A stretch of DNA of 64,000 nucleotides from Paludisphaera soli (GTDB taxonomy: Bacteria; Planctomycetota; Planctomycetia; Isosphaerales; Isosphaeraceae), in contig NZ_JAALJI010000024.1 in NCBI RefSeq assembly GCF_011064595.1, positions 55,355 through 119,354 of the forward strand, in the 5' to 3' direction. The notes under the pieces were generated by a model. The model saw nothing but the letters and a program-made list of their open reading frames with translations, ran no database searches and had not been told where the DNA came from. The translations under genes and the position numbers were made by a program. This document shows positions 54,601-61,533 of the stretch, piece after piece (the first letter of the stretch is position 1; each line of letters begins with the position of its first letter).

Positions 54601-54788
54601 CGCTCCATCTCCTCGGGGCTGGCCCCGGGGTTCTGGGTGAGCACCTCCACCAGGGGCGGCGTCGGGTCGGGATACGCCTCGACGTTCAGGTGGACCGCGG
54701 AGTACGACCCGACGCCGATCAGCGCGATCGCCCCGAGGATGACGATCAGCCGATTGTGCAGGCTCCAGACGATTATCGCACGGACCAT
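51618..54788 (-). CDS. czcA: CzcA-type heavy-metal RND efflux transporter, second system
   Basis: The 1056-residue pump has the first helix LIVILGAIALIGVGSYSAVH, PTPPLVEVLTQNPGASPEEM, and the TM4 motif VDFGIIVDSSVIIVETIYHH of divalent-cation HME-RND proteins. It is the first gene of a tight A-B-C operon that ends 130 bases from the tRNA-Val. The order A-B-C differs from the B-A-C of the island copy at 10242-16901, and it lacks the island copy's Ser/Gly-rich insert. Confidence 0.9.
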   Translation of the reverse strand: MVRAIIVWSLHNRLIVILGAIALIGVGSYSAVHLNVEAYPDPTPPLVEVLTQNPGASPEEMERLIGIPIETALNGMPGLEYLRSTSIAGLNDVKCQFAYGTDYSAARQEVLNRIGMVDLPAGVKPELSPWSPTGEIVRYVLEGPAYTTNQIKAVQDWVVTRMLKQVPGVIDVIGFGGTVKQYQVLLDTRLLKQYGVTMQQVEEAITRSNANVGGDVLTLGSQAHNVRAIGLLGGGVDPLDPANVDRAMVIETEKLDDVRDVVIAAAPDGTPIFVHHVARVVVGHRPRLGVVGRGAEDDVVEGIVMMRKGEKSLPTSEAVAEKMRQIERDKLLPAGMTIRVFNQRTDLVHVTTHNVLHNLLVGIGLVVAVLFVFLGDLASAAVVALVIPLALLFAISVLYAQGKSANLLSIGAVDFGIIVDSSVIIVETIYHHVTSPTADRSKPLVDRIAEASRGVERPIFFSTMIIVCAFLPLFVMSGPAGALFGPMAATYAFSILGALLIAVTLAPVLCSFLFHGKTEEKETLVDRAMKWVYSRALRAALASRPLVLLGMGGLLAATVAAAANLGAEFMPELEEGNLWIRALMPSTVSLEEAARMAPRLRAVIASIPEVRGVMSHVGRPDDGTDVTSFFNLEFNVPLRPMEEWRPGMTRRKIEAELNAKFADFSGVDFGFSQLIRDNIDEALSGIKGANSVKLFGGELKTLEETGRRVVNALRSVPGVEDVGLFHILGQPNLEIRIDRRACARYGVNVEDVEDVIQVAIGGRAFSEMVEGEKRYDIILRLPPDLRNDPDDIARIPVDVPGRDGGRGARIPLSQLALIEPHKSGASYIYRENNLRYIPIKFSIRGRDLASAIDEARRKVEDPSTGAKLPEGYHLVWSGEFAQMQAANRGLMFTVPLSAVLVLVLLYTLFGSMKDAAIVMLGVLPAVVGGIWALVLTGTTFSISAAVGFISIFGVAVQNGVLLISYFNELRSEGESVRESIVGGAERRLRPVAMTSLTAILGLLPAAFATSVGSQAQRPLAIVVVGGMSAALLLSQFLIPVLYSYFPARGVRPAGGD

Positions 54789-54917
54789 CGACGGCCCCCG
54801 GAACGAGTCAGGACGGGGGGCCGGACGCCTCTCCCCAGACGCCGATCCGTCGCGATCGGCCCAGGAGACAATCTTAACAGAAATTCATCGACGTGGGGAG
54901 CCGGCCGGGCGGTCGAA

Positions 54918-54990
54918 TGGGCGATGAGGGATTCGAACCCCCGACCTCCTACGTGTAAGGCAGGCACTCTAACCGCTGAGTTAATCGCCC
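54918..54990 (-). tRNA. tRNA-Val (anticodon TAC)
   Basis: Read on the minus strand, the acceptor stem is GGGCGAT/ATCGCCC. The anticodon stem-loop is CCTGC-CTTACAC-GTAGG (anticodon TAC), the T arm is GTCGGGGGTTCGAATCCCTC, and the discriminator is A. CCA is not encoded. I see no second copy of its 3' half in the window, so there is no evidence that an element used it as an insertion site. Confidence 0.95.
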
Positions 54991-55449
54991 TTCGGCTGGC
55001 ATTCTAATCAAAGACCCGACCGGCGCGAGCGCGGTTCGCGAAAAGGCGAGGGGGTCAGGGCGTGGGAGCGGGGGCGTCGCCCAGAGAACGGGGGGCGTCT
55101 TGTCTCCCCTCGAGGCAGCAGGTCGTTCGGGGCGGCGGGCGACGTCCAAGCCGTCCGCCGATTGGATTTTACTGGTTCGCCGCCGAGCGGGCAAGCTTCA
55201 CCGGGATCGTTGCTTTTCTGTAGCGATTCTGTAGCGGCGGGCGTCGCGGAGGGAATGGCGGTCAGGCACGCGAAATGATCCTGGGGGCGGTCCGGACGAG
55301 GCTCGGGAGACGCATGCGACATGTTCGAAGACCTCCGCGGTCAGCCCTCGACGCCGAGTTGCCAAGGACCGATCGCCGAGGTCATCTCAAACCACCAATC
55401 ACAGCGTAACCGCGCACTCTACACCTGCGACACAACCAATAATCACGCA
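54991..55449. other. Non-coding stretch where base composition changes
   Basis: About 460 bases upstream of the tRNA-Val have no supported gene. From about 55380 the sequence becomes visibly AT-richer than the rest of the window, and this continues to about 57170. That marks the edge of a foreign segment, though no att repeat is seen here. Confidence 0.5.
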
Positions 55450-56127
55450 TTATTTCCTGAATACGACCGAAATATACACAGAAGCCACCGCAATCAGAAA
55501 TGCAACCCCAGACACAACAAGAGATACATAGCTGCTAACCCTGGCCTCCCTGGCAACACCATCTGCTTTGACACTCTCCTGATATGACCCAATGTTTACT
55601 CGCATGCAACCATAAACAATCGGCGCAAGAGCCCATTCGATTCTTTCGTCATCCTCGGTCAATAACCCCGCCTGTAGATCAGCTATATACCGACGCACGA
55701 CAACCTCGACGTATTTTTTTCCAGGTTCATTCACTCTACCCGCCCAAGCGAACACATAGTTAAAGTCCCGCTGATCGGACCAAACGACCATACCTACACG
55801 TACGGCTGCTAGACTGCGAAGACGACCGGGCAACCTATACGGCGCAACAAAAAACAACCTCGCTAGAGACGATAAATAATCCAACCGAAACTCGTATGAG
55901 TGCCCATAGTACGCATCACCACCCACAGGATCCCCCTCTCGACTCTCAATTGCCAACGCCAAAAGATCGGGATTCAAATCAATAGTTCGCACCAAAACCA
56001 CATCACGCTCGTACGGCCGCTCTTGCGCCCCAGTATACTCAGTGCTTGAAACCCTAGGCCCGATCAACACAAATTCAAACGGTGCTGAGTTCACCACCCA
56101 AGTACGGCCCAGCTTACGGCACTCCAT
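55450..56127 (-). CDS. Tail-anchored partner of the GTPase, unknown function
   Basis: The ATG at 56127 with GGGAGG upstream gives 225 residues. It starts one base after the stop of the GTPase gene, so they are coupled. The body is mixed alpha/beta (VVNSAPFEFVLIGPRVSSTE, LLALAIESREGDPVGGDAYY, YVEVVVRRYIADLQAGLLTE) with a single transmembrane helix at the very end (YVSLVVSGVAFLIAVASVYI). I know no family. The tail anchor matches the membrane segment of the GTPase protein. Both genes are AT-richer than the window. Confidence 0.6.
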   Translation of the reverse strand: MECRKLGRTWVVNSAPFEFVLIGPRVSSTEYTGAQERPYERDVVLVRTIDLNPDLLALAIESREGDPVGGDAYYGHSYEFRLDYLSSLARLFFVAPYRLPGRLRSLAAVRVGMVVWSDQRDFNYVFAWAGRVNEPGKKYVEVVVRRYIADLQAGLLTEDDERIEWALAPIVYGCMRVNIGSYQESVKADGVAREARVSSYVSLVVSGVAFLIAVASVYISVVFRK

Positions 56128-56128
56128 C

Positions 56129-56968
56129 TCAGCCCTCCCGACCACAATGCCGAACTACCAAGGCGTGAAAAGCTGCAACATCATCCCCAATCATATTACT
56201 ATGATTTAAGACGACAACTTCCCGAGCCAGATTGCTATGCACCCAGTCATGCTCAATCGCCTTGATTGTCTCGCGAAAAGAGAGAACTGCCTGCTCATCC
56301 AGCTTCTCCCATAAATCCCTCTTGTTAACCAGGATCCAAACAAGAGGCCTATTGGCAAGCCTCACATCCCGTATATAACCGCGCAAGTTCCTTTGAAATT
56401 CAAGGCTTTTATCAAGACGTCGAGGATCCACCGCTTCATCAACATGGCTTCGGTTATGATCAAGAACAACACACAACGCATCAGCATACTCGGCAACCTG
56501 GAATTGCTGAACGTACTCCTCGCCTCCACCGTCAACAAGCGCGACATGCTCGGACGGATTTGTCTGCAGGGCTGCAATATAGGCACCAACCCCTTGGGTT
56601 CGTTGCTGAGGAAGCGGTCGTTGCAGCAACCTATTTACAAGAGTGGTCTTCCCCGCTTCGGAGTCCCCAACGACGCCTAACTTGAAAATGGGAGGCTCTA
56701 GCTCTAAGGCATCCCTGATAGAGATTTTTCGCGAGTTCAGTTCAACAGCCGTCCGTCGCCTTGGCGGGATTGCTTTCTACCACCCCGCACCGCTGGCCCC
56801 AACCATGATTGCCCCGCCAGCCCATGCCAAGCCAAGACCGATTGGCCCGGAAATACCAATGCCTATGGAACCAACCGCAAGCCCAGTGCCAAACACCCAT
56901 CCAGCAGGCCCTACGCATTGCTGTCCTAGGTTTGTCGCGAACTGAAACAACCTGGTCTTGCTTGCCAT
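56129..56968 (-). pseudogene. Membrane-linked small GTPase with an in-frame amber codon
   Basis: The frame opens at the ATG at 56968 with a Gly-rich hydrophobic segment (VGSIGIGISGPIGLGLAWAG), reaches TAG at 56777-56779, and continues in the same frame for 216 codons. The second part begins KAIPPRRRTAVELNS and has the P-loop GVVGDSEAGKTTLVNRLL, the G3-like VDGGGEEY, and the G4 motif LVNKRD. It has no ATG, GTG or TTG before the P-loop, so it needs readthrough, a CTG start, or a mutated stop. The basic stretch directly after the stop fits a cytoplasmic flank of a membrane helix. Without the stop it would be one ~279-residue GTPase with an N-terminal membrane hairpin. Confidence 0.65.
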
Positions 56969-57210
56969 TGCGATCCTCGCGATTGAACAAAAGGGAACAA
57001 TAGTATTGCCCCCCTACTTCGCGCACTTTCTGATAGCTAACACCCACTCACGCACCCACCAAAACCAGCAGTGTCTCAATGCTCCCTGCGATTCTAAGCA
57101 AGCTTCTCGCGTGTGCCAAGTTCCAGCTCACCCATCGTTCGCGAACATGGAGACCTTCCTCGTCGCGAAATAGTCAGCTCACCAGTGAATCCGCGCGAAG
57201 ACTCCGTCAC

Positions 57211-57444
57211 CTAATGGCGGTAGCAGTTGCGGAAGCGGTGCATCTCGCGGTCGAGGATCACGCGCTGCTCCTCGGTCTGGGCGAGCGGCCAAAGCTCGGC
57301 GTACAGGCCGTTCACCGTCGCGGCGTAATCCTCGCGGTCCTGATCGCCCCGTCGCTCGGGGTCCATGCTGACGCCTTCGTACGACCTTCGCGCGGCGTCG
57401 CGATCGATCTGGTCGGGGCTGGCGATCTTGGGGGCTTCGTCCAT
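57211..57444 (-). CDS. Small phage-type hypothetical protein
   Basis: The 77-residue product is acidic and helical (DREDYAATVNGLYAELWPLA, EEQRVILDREMHRFRNCYRH). No family is known to me. It is the first of a run of short minus-strand genes that look like an early phage or plasmid block, with GC content back to that of the host. Confidence 0.45.
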   Translation of the reverse strand: MDEAPKIASPDQIDRDAARRSYEGVSMDPERRGDQDREDYAATVNGLYAELWPLAQTEEQRVILDREMHRFRNCYRH

Positions 57445-57523
57445 CGTGGGGGTCCTGGCTCCGAGGGGTCGCGGGAGGTCCCCGCCGGCCGATCCGGCGG
57501 GGCTGGTTCGCGTTGCGGCGGGT

Positions 57524-57823
57524 TCACCCCACCGCCAGGCCCGCGGCCATCACGTCGGCCTCGGTCACCCGCCCGTCCTCGGTCCCCTCGTGGATCGCCG
57601 CCACGCGCTCCTCGAAGGCCCTCGCCTCCGCGAGGCGGCGGCCTTCCTCCATCGCCTCTTCGAGCCGCCTCATCGCGTCGTCGATCGCGTTCAGGGCGCT
57701 CTCACGCCGGCCCTCGAAGCTCGCCGGCTTCGCGCAGTCGACCTGCGATCGGGCGAACCGCAACTCGCCGAGGGCCTTGTTGATCGGGTCCGCCTTGATC
57801 ATCCGGAGGTCGGGGTCGTACAT
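57524..57823 (-). CDS. Small helical hypothetical protein
   Basis: The ATG at 57823 gives 99 residues: MYDPDLRMIKADPINKALGE, then a long helix rich in Glu and Arg (AIDDAMRRLEEAMEEGRRLA) and EDGRVTEADVMAAGLAVG. It resembles small phage or plasmid proteins of unknown role. It stands 79 bases from the next gene on the same strand. Confidence 0.45.
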   Translation of the reverse strand: MYDPDLRMIKADPINKALGELRFARSQVDCAKPASFEGRRESALNAIDDAMRRLEEAMEEGRRLAEARAFEERVAAIHEGTEDGRVTEADVMAAGLAVG

Positions 57824-57908
57824 TGCGTCCGTCCTTTCGTTCCTGACAGGGTTCGGGGGGATGCTCGGGGGCGGCGGTGTTACCAGCACCGGCCGCCCCC
57901 TCTCCATT

Positions 57909-58151
57909 TCAGGCCTTCAAGGCCTCCATCGCCGCCAGCAGCCGGGCTGTCGTCTTGGGGTTGCTCATCCCCAGCCGGCCGGCGTTCTCGATCAACTTCT
58001 CCAGCAGCAGGTCGTTCCGCCGCTCGGTCGCGAACTCGCGGGCCTCGCGGAGCGTGTCGAACTCGGCCGCGTCGTCGTCGAACCGCACGATGAAGACGCC
58101 CTCTTCCTTCGCGATCACCGCGTCGCCGACGGTCAGGGTCTTGGTCGTCAT
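57909..58151 (-). CDS. Small hypothetical protein next to a divergent operator
   Basis: The 80-residue product is MTTKTLTVGDAVIAKEEGVF followed by IVRFDDDAAEFDTLREAREF, a beta-strand start and a helical end. It is divergent from the gene at 58264, and both flank the inverted repeat at 58201-58239. This is a likely first gene of the minus-strand set, controlled from that site. Confidence 0.5.
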   Translation of the reverse strand: MTTKTLTVGDAVIAKEEGVFIVRFDDDAAEFDTLREAREFATERRNDLLLEKLIENAGRLGMSNPKTTARLLAAMEALKA

Positions 58152-58200
58152 CTCGTCGCTCCTGCCTTGCTTCGCTCGTCGTCATCGCCTACACTCATAT

Positions 58201-58239
58201 TGTAGCCACACAAACCAAACAGTCAATAGTGTGGCTACA
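58201..58239. promoter_or_regulatory. Inverted repeat operator between divergent genes
   Basis: Two 11-base arms, TGTAGCCACAC at 58201-58211 and its exact complement at 58229-58239, are separated by 17 AT-rich bases. They lie in the 112-base gap between divergent starts at 58151 and 58264. Such a site fits a dimeric repressor, possibly the 58264 product itself. Confidence 0.6.
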
Positions 58240-58263
58240 CTTTTTCTTGCGAGGGTCGATTTC

Positions 58264-58479
58264 GTGGGCAGAAAAGCCATCTCGGGAGAGCGGAAGAGCG
58301 ATCGGCCCTTGCGGATCAGGCTCACGGACGAGGAGCGCGCGAAGCTCGATGCGGCCGCGGAGGCGGTGGGGTCGCCGACTTCGACGTGGGCGAGGGACGT
58401 GCTCTTCGATGCCGCAGACAAGGCGTTGCAGCCGCCCCTCTCCGGTCACGACGCCGGGCCGACCGACGGCGGCGGTTGA
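58264..58479 (+). CDS. Small ribbon-helix-helix-like DNA-binding protein
   Basis: The start is a GTG at 58264 with GCGAGGG upstream; it gives 71 residues. The core RPLRIRLTDEERAKLDAAAE followed by AVGSPTSTWARDVLFDAADK has the strand-helix-helix spacing of RHH/MobC/Arc-type proteins (R-I-x-L-T-x-E-E-R-x-x-L). It probably binds the inverted repeat just upstream and represses the divergent genes. A role in a relaxosome or an antitoxin is possible but there is no partner beside it. Confidence 0.6.
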   Translation: MGRKAISGERKSDRPLRIRLTDEERAKLDAAAEAVGSPTSTWARDVLFDAADKALQPPLSGHDAGPTDGGG

Positions 58480-58489
58480 CAAGGTCTCC

Positions 58490-59677
58490 TCAGCCACCGA
58501 ACATCTCGCGTTGCAGCGATCCGTCTCGGTGCACCCGCTCAAAGGGCTGATCCCCGGTCGGCTCGTCCCCCGTCCAGCGGTTCGGCCACGTCCCCGCCTC
58601 GATCAGCTCCTCGATCCTCGCCACCTCCAACTCGTCGAGCATGTCGACCGCGGGCATGTCGCCGGCATACTCGTTGACGCGGGCCTGGATCGCGAGCACC
58701 TCTCGCAGGGCGGTCCGCCGGGCGTCCATCGTCAGCGGGCCCATGCGGTTGGTGTGGCGGACGACGCCGGCCTTGCTCCGCTCGAAGCCCGGCTTGCGAA
58801 GCCGCTGGGTCGGCTCGCGGAGCCAGCGATAGAGCGGCCTCAGCTTTTTCAGCGGCCGCAGATAGCCCCAGCGGGGCGACTTCAGCAGGTTGTCGAGCGC
58901 CGCGTCCTGCGAGGCGAGCGGGCAGCCGTTGCAGCCGGTCCGCGCGTTCTTCTCGGCGACGCTGCCCTCTTCATCCAGCCCGTACGCCTCGGCCACCAGC
59001 CGGGTCTCGTAGCCGTGGCGCAGCTCCGCCGGCATGGCGCCCGTGAGCCAGTCCCAGACCAGACACGTCCGCCAGTGGAGGATGGGGGCGAGCGTGTCGC
59101 AGAGGTGGTCAGGCAGAGTCTCTTGATACCAGCCCTGGCCGCACTCGGCCCCGTCCTTGCCGCAGCTCATCGCGATCCGGCCGTCGCGGGCGGCGCTCTC
59201 GCCCTGGCGGACGCCGGTCAGCATCAGGATCTTCTCGCCGGCGTACATCTCGCGCAGGGCCGCCTCCATCGGCTCGACCTTGATCTGGCCGGTGCACCAG
59301 CGGAAGTGGTTCGTCGGCGGCGGGACGCCGCGGCCTAGCATGTACACGAAGAACCGCTCGTCCATCGGCGGCAGAGCCACGCGGACCTCGACGCCCTCGG
59401 CTCGGAGGGTTCCGAGCATCCGGCTCGCCGAGGCGGCCAGCGGCGGCAGCTCCATCCGCGTGTCCGCGTAGCACACCGTCAGCCGCTCGGGCCTCTCGAC
59501 CGCGCCGGTCTTGAGCAGGTGCATGACGACCGTCAACAGGGTCGTCGAGTCCTTGCCGCCGCTGTAGGCGATCGCCCAGTGGCGATGCCTCACGCCGTGG
59601 GCCTGCAGCGATCGGGCCGTCAGCTCCACGGAGTCGGAGATCCCCATCCGCTGGGCGTCGAAAAAAGTCGCCTGCAT
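58490..59677 (-). CDS. Phosphoadenosine phosphosulfate reductase-like / DndC-like protein
   Basis: The 395-residue product begins at the ATG at 59677, ten bases after AGGAGG; a TTG at 59686 is less likely. It has the PP-loop IAYSGGKDSTTLLTVVMHLL, the second motif RWCTGQIKVEPMEAAL, and a Cys pair in ARTGCNGCPLASQDAALDN. This is the fold of PAPS reductases and of DndC, which inserts sulfur into DNA. Phages carry many such genes, and this one sits in a block with a DNA methyltransferase. No DndB, DndD or DndE is present, so a DNA or tRNA sulfur modification role is only a possibility. Confidence 0.8.
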   Translation of the reverse strand: MQATFFDAQRMGISDSVELTARSLQAHGVRHRHWAIAYSGGKDSTTLLTVVMHLLKTGAVERPERLTVCYADTRMELPPLAASASRMLGTLRAEGVEVRVALPPMDERFFVYMLGRGVPPPTNHFRWCTGQIKVEPMEAALREMYAGEKILMLTGVRQGESAARDGRIAMSCGKDGAECGQGWYQETLPDHLCDTLAPILHWRTCLVWDWLTGAMPAELRHGYETRLVAEAYGLDEEGSVAEKNARTGCNGCPLASQDAALDNLLKSPRWGYLRPLKKLRPLYRWLREPTQRLRKPGFERSKAGVVRHTNRMGPLTMDARRTALREVLAIQARVNEYAGDMPAVDMLDELEVARIEELIEAGTWPNRWTGDEPTGDQPFERVHRDGSLQREMFGG

Positions 59678-59682
59678 AACGG

Positions 59683-59955
59683 TCAATCCTCCTCATGGGC
59701 GTAGAGGTTGCCGCACGGGACGACGACCTCGCCGCCCTCGTCCAGCTCGACCAGGTGGTTGCGGGGGCCGCGCTTCACCACCTTCCGTCGCTCGAACACG
59801 TCGGCCTCGACCCAGCGGATGGTCTCCGCCACGGAGCCGGACGGACGCGCGACGATCCGGATGGTCCCGAGCTTGCCGTGGTGGGGCATGACAGCCGCGA
59901 CGGCCTCGCGGTAGTGGATCCGGCAGCGGTCGCCGATCCGCGGGTTGGACATCAT
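59683..59955 (-). CDS. Small SH3-like hypothetical protein
   Basis: The 90-residue product has strands with basic residues (GDRCRIHYREAVAAVMPHHG, KLGTIRIVARPSGSVAETIR) and VVPCGNLYAHEED at the end, which looks like a KOW/SH3-type barrel. The start overlaps the stop of the 29-residue gene upstream. The stop lies five bases from the next start. Confidence 0.5.
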   Translation of the reverse strand: MMSNPRIGDRCRIHYREAVAAVMPHHGKLGTIRIVARPSGSVAETIRWVEADVFERRKVVKRGPRNHLVELDEGGEVVVPCGNLYAHEED

Positions 59956-60041
59956 CCCAGCACCTCGCCTATCCAGATGAGGGCCCGCATCGAGCCGAAG
60001 GCGAAGGTCAAAGCGACGGCGAGGACTCCTACGGCGGCCAT
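59952..60041 (-). CDS. 29-residue single-helix membrane peptide
   Basis: MAAVGVLAVALTFAFGSMRA plus LIWIGEVLG is almost one transmembrane helix. The ATG is two bases after the stop of the methyltransferase gene, and the stop overlaps the next start (ATGATG context), so translation is coupled on both sides. It may be a small phage membrane protein; the function is unknown. Confidence 0.5.
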   Translation of the reverse strand: MAAVGVLAVALTFAFGSMRALIWIGEVLG

Positions 60042-60043
60042 GG

Positions 60044-61024
60044 TCAGTCTCCGAAGAGGGGCATCGGGGTTGTGGCGGCTGACTTCTTCACCACCGGCGC
60101 ATGAGGCCGTTCCAGCCGACGCCGGCCCAACTCGCACTGGCTCCGGCGAAGGTCGAAGCCGATTCCGACGCGGCCGAGGCGGGCCGCGACGCTGACGGTG
60201 GTGCCTGAGCCGCTGAACGGGTCGAGCACCCGTCCGCCGGTCGGGCAGAGGCTCTTGATGAAGCGCTCGGGGACGTCCTCGGGGTAAGGGGCCTCGTTCT
60301 CGTGGGCGAGAGCGTGGCCGAGGCAGTTGCCTCCCGTCGCCCCGGTCTGGATCAAGGTTCCGGGGTTGGCGACGACGGGCGGGACGTATCCTTGCGTCTC
60401 GCGGCTCCCGTCCGGTTGCATCATGTGCTTGGCCACCACGACGTGGCTCGGCCGACCGGCCGCCTGCTTGCTGCCGTCGGCGCGTCGGGTTCGCCCAGAC
60501 GTGGGCCGAGCGCCCCATTGATTCACCCTGGCGCCGTCGCTCAAACGATGGCTCATCGCGCCGCCCGGCCCGAACTTCGGCGGCTCGCCGCAGGCCGTGT
60601 TGTCGCTCCAGGGCAGGACGGCCGTCCTTTTGAACGCGAGGCAGAACTCGACGTCCTTCCGGAACCACTGGTCGCCGCCGCTCCCTGGGATTCCGTAGCG
60701 GTGCCAGAAGCAGGGGCTCTCGCTGAGCCAACCCCGCTTATGGGCCTCCCACGAGAGGCCCTCGCAGCACGGCCAGTAATTGCGAGCGCGCGTCACCCCG
60801 GCGCAGACCCAGATCACGGCCCCGCGCGTCACTCGCAAAGCTTCCTCGGTCACCGCCAGCATCCACTCGACCCACTCGAACTGGTCGCGGGCGATGCCGA
60901 GGTCGCGGCCGTCCTCGAGGTAGAGGCGGGCGTCGGCGTAGGGCGGGCTGCCGACCACCAGGTCGACCGAGGCATCGGCCAGCGGGAGCCGCGCGGAATC
61001 GGCCTGCGCGAAGAGATGGCTCAT
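60044..61024 (-). CDS. DNA methyltransferase, N4-cytosine type
   Basis: The 326-residue enzyme starts at the ATG at 61024, which overlaps the ASCH gene by four bases. It has motif IV VVGSPPYADARLY first (SPPY, typical of N4-cytosine enzymes) and the AdoMet motif VLDPFSGSGTTVSVAARLG later, i.e. beta-class order. The target recognition region lies between (~100-230). No restriction enzyme is adjacent, so it is more likely a phage orphan methylase that protects or regulates DNA. Confidence 0.82.
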   Translation of the reverse strand: MSHLFAQADSARLPLADASVDLVVGSPPYADARLYLEDGRDLGIARDQFEWVEWMLAVTEEALRVTRGAVIWVCAGVTRARNYWPCCEGLSWEAHKRGWLSESPCFWHRYGIPGSGGDQWFRKDVEFCLAFKRTAVLPWSDNTACGEPPKFGPGGAMSHRLSDGARVNQWGARPTSGRTRRADGSKQAAGRPSHVVVAKHMMQPDGSRETQGYVPPVVANPGTLIQTGATGGNCLGHALAHENEAPYPEDVPERFIKSLCPTGGRVLDPFSGSGTTVSVAARLGRVGIGFDLRRSQCELGRRRLERPHAPVVKKSAATTPMPLFGD

Positions 61025-61533
61025 CGAAGGGCCTCCGCGTCGAGACGAACATGCCGTGCGATCGCGCGCAGCAGCTCGTCGTCGAGCGTCCACAGCCCCT
61101 GCTTCCCGACAGCCGGGACGGGCTCGGGGAGCGGCCGAGGGTTCGCGAGCCGCCAGCCGTATCGGCAGAACGAGAAGTCGCCGAAAGCCCGCTCGGCCGG
61201 GCTCAACCGTTCCGTCCAGGGATGGCAGCGCCGGCCATCCTCGGTCGACGTAGGGAGGCAGTCGACCAGGTCGACGAGCCCGACGATGCAGCCGAACGGG
61301 AGCGGGTTGGGCCCCCAGGGCTGGCATCCAGTGCGAGCGTCGCGGTAATCCAAGGTTCGCGTCAGGAACATCCCATCCTCGGTCCACCTCTTCGCGGCGT
61401 GGATCGCGAGGACGCCGCGGTGCTTCGTCGCCCAGCCGCGCGTCTCGAACTCCTTCGCCGGCTTGCTCGGGTCGTTGACTCGCGGAGTGACGCAGAGCGT
61501 GGCCCACGGTTGCCAGATGGTCAGGGCCTTCAC
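61021..61533 (-). CDS. ASCH domain protein
   Basis: The product starts at a GTG (61533) that overlaps the previous stop (GTGA) and has 170 residues. The start VKALTIWQPWATL, the central FETRGWATKHRGVLAIHAAK and GCIVGLVDLVDC match the ASCH fold (PUA-like), which binds RNA or modified bases. ASCH proteins occur in phages and next to DNA-modification genes. It is coupled to both neighbours. Confidence 0.8.
   Translation of the reverse strand: MKALTIWQPWATLCVTPRVNDPSKPAKEFETRGWATKHRGVLAIHAAKRWTEDGMFLTRTLDYRDARTGCQPWGPNPLPFGCIVGLVDLVDCLPTSTEDGRRCHPWTERLSPAERAFGDFSFCRYGWRLANPRPLPEPVPAVGKQGLWTLDDELLRAIARHVRLDAEALR

Noticed and set aside
48533..54990. An island inserted in the tRNA-Val
   Set aside because: No second copy of the tRNA 3' half and no integrase are found on that side, so the second czc cluster is treated as chromosomal.
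58490..59677. A Dnd phosphorothioation system
   Set aside because: Only a DndC-like gene is present; DndB, DndD, DndE and a cysteine desulfurase are absent from the window.
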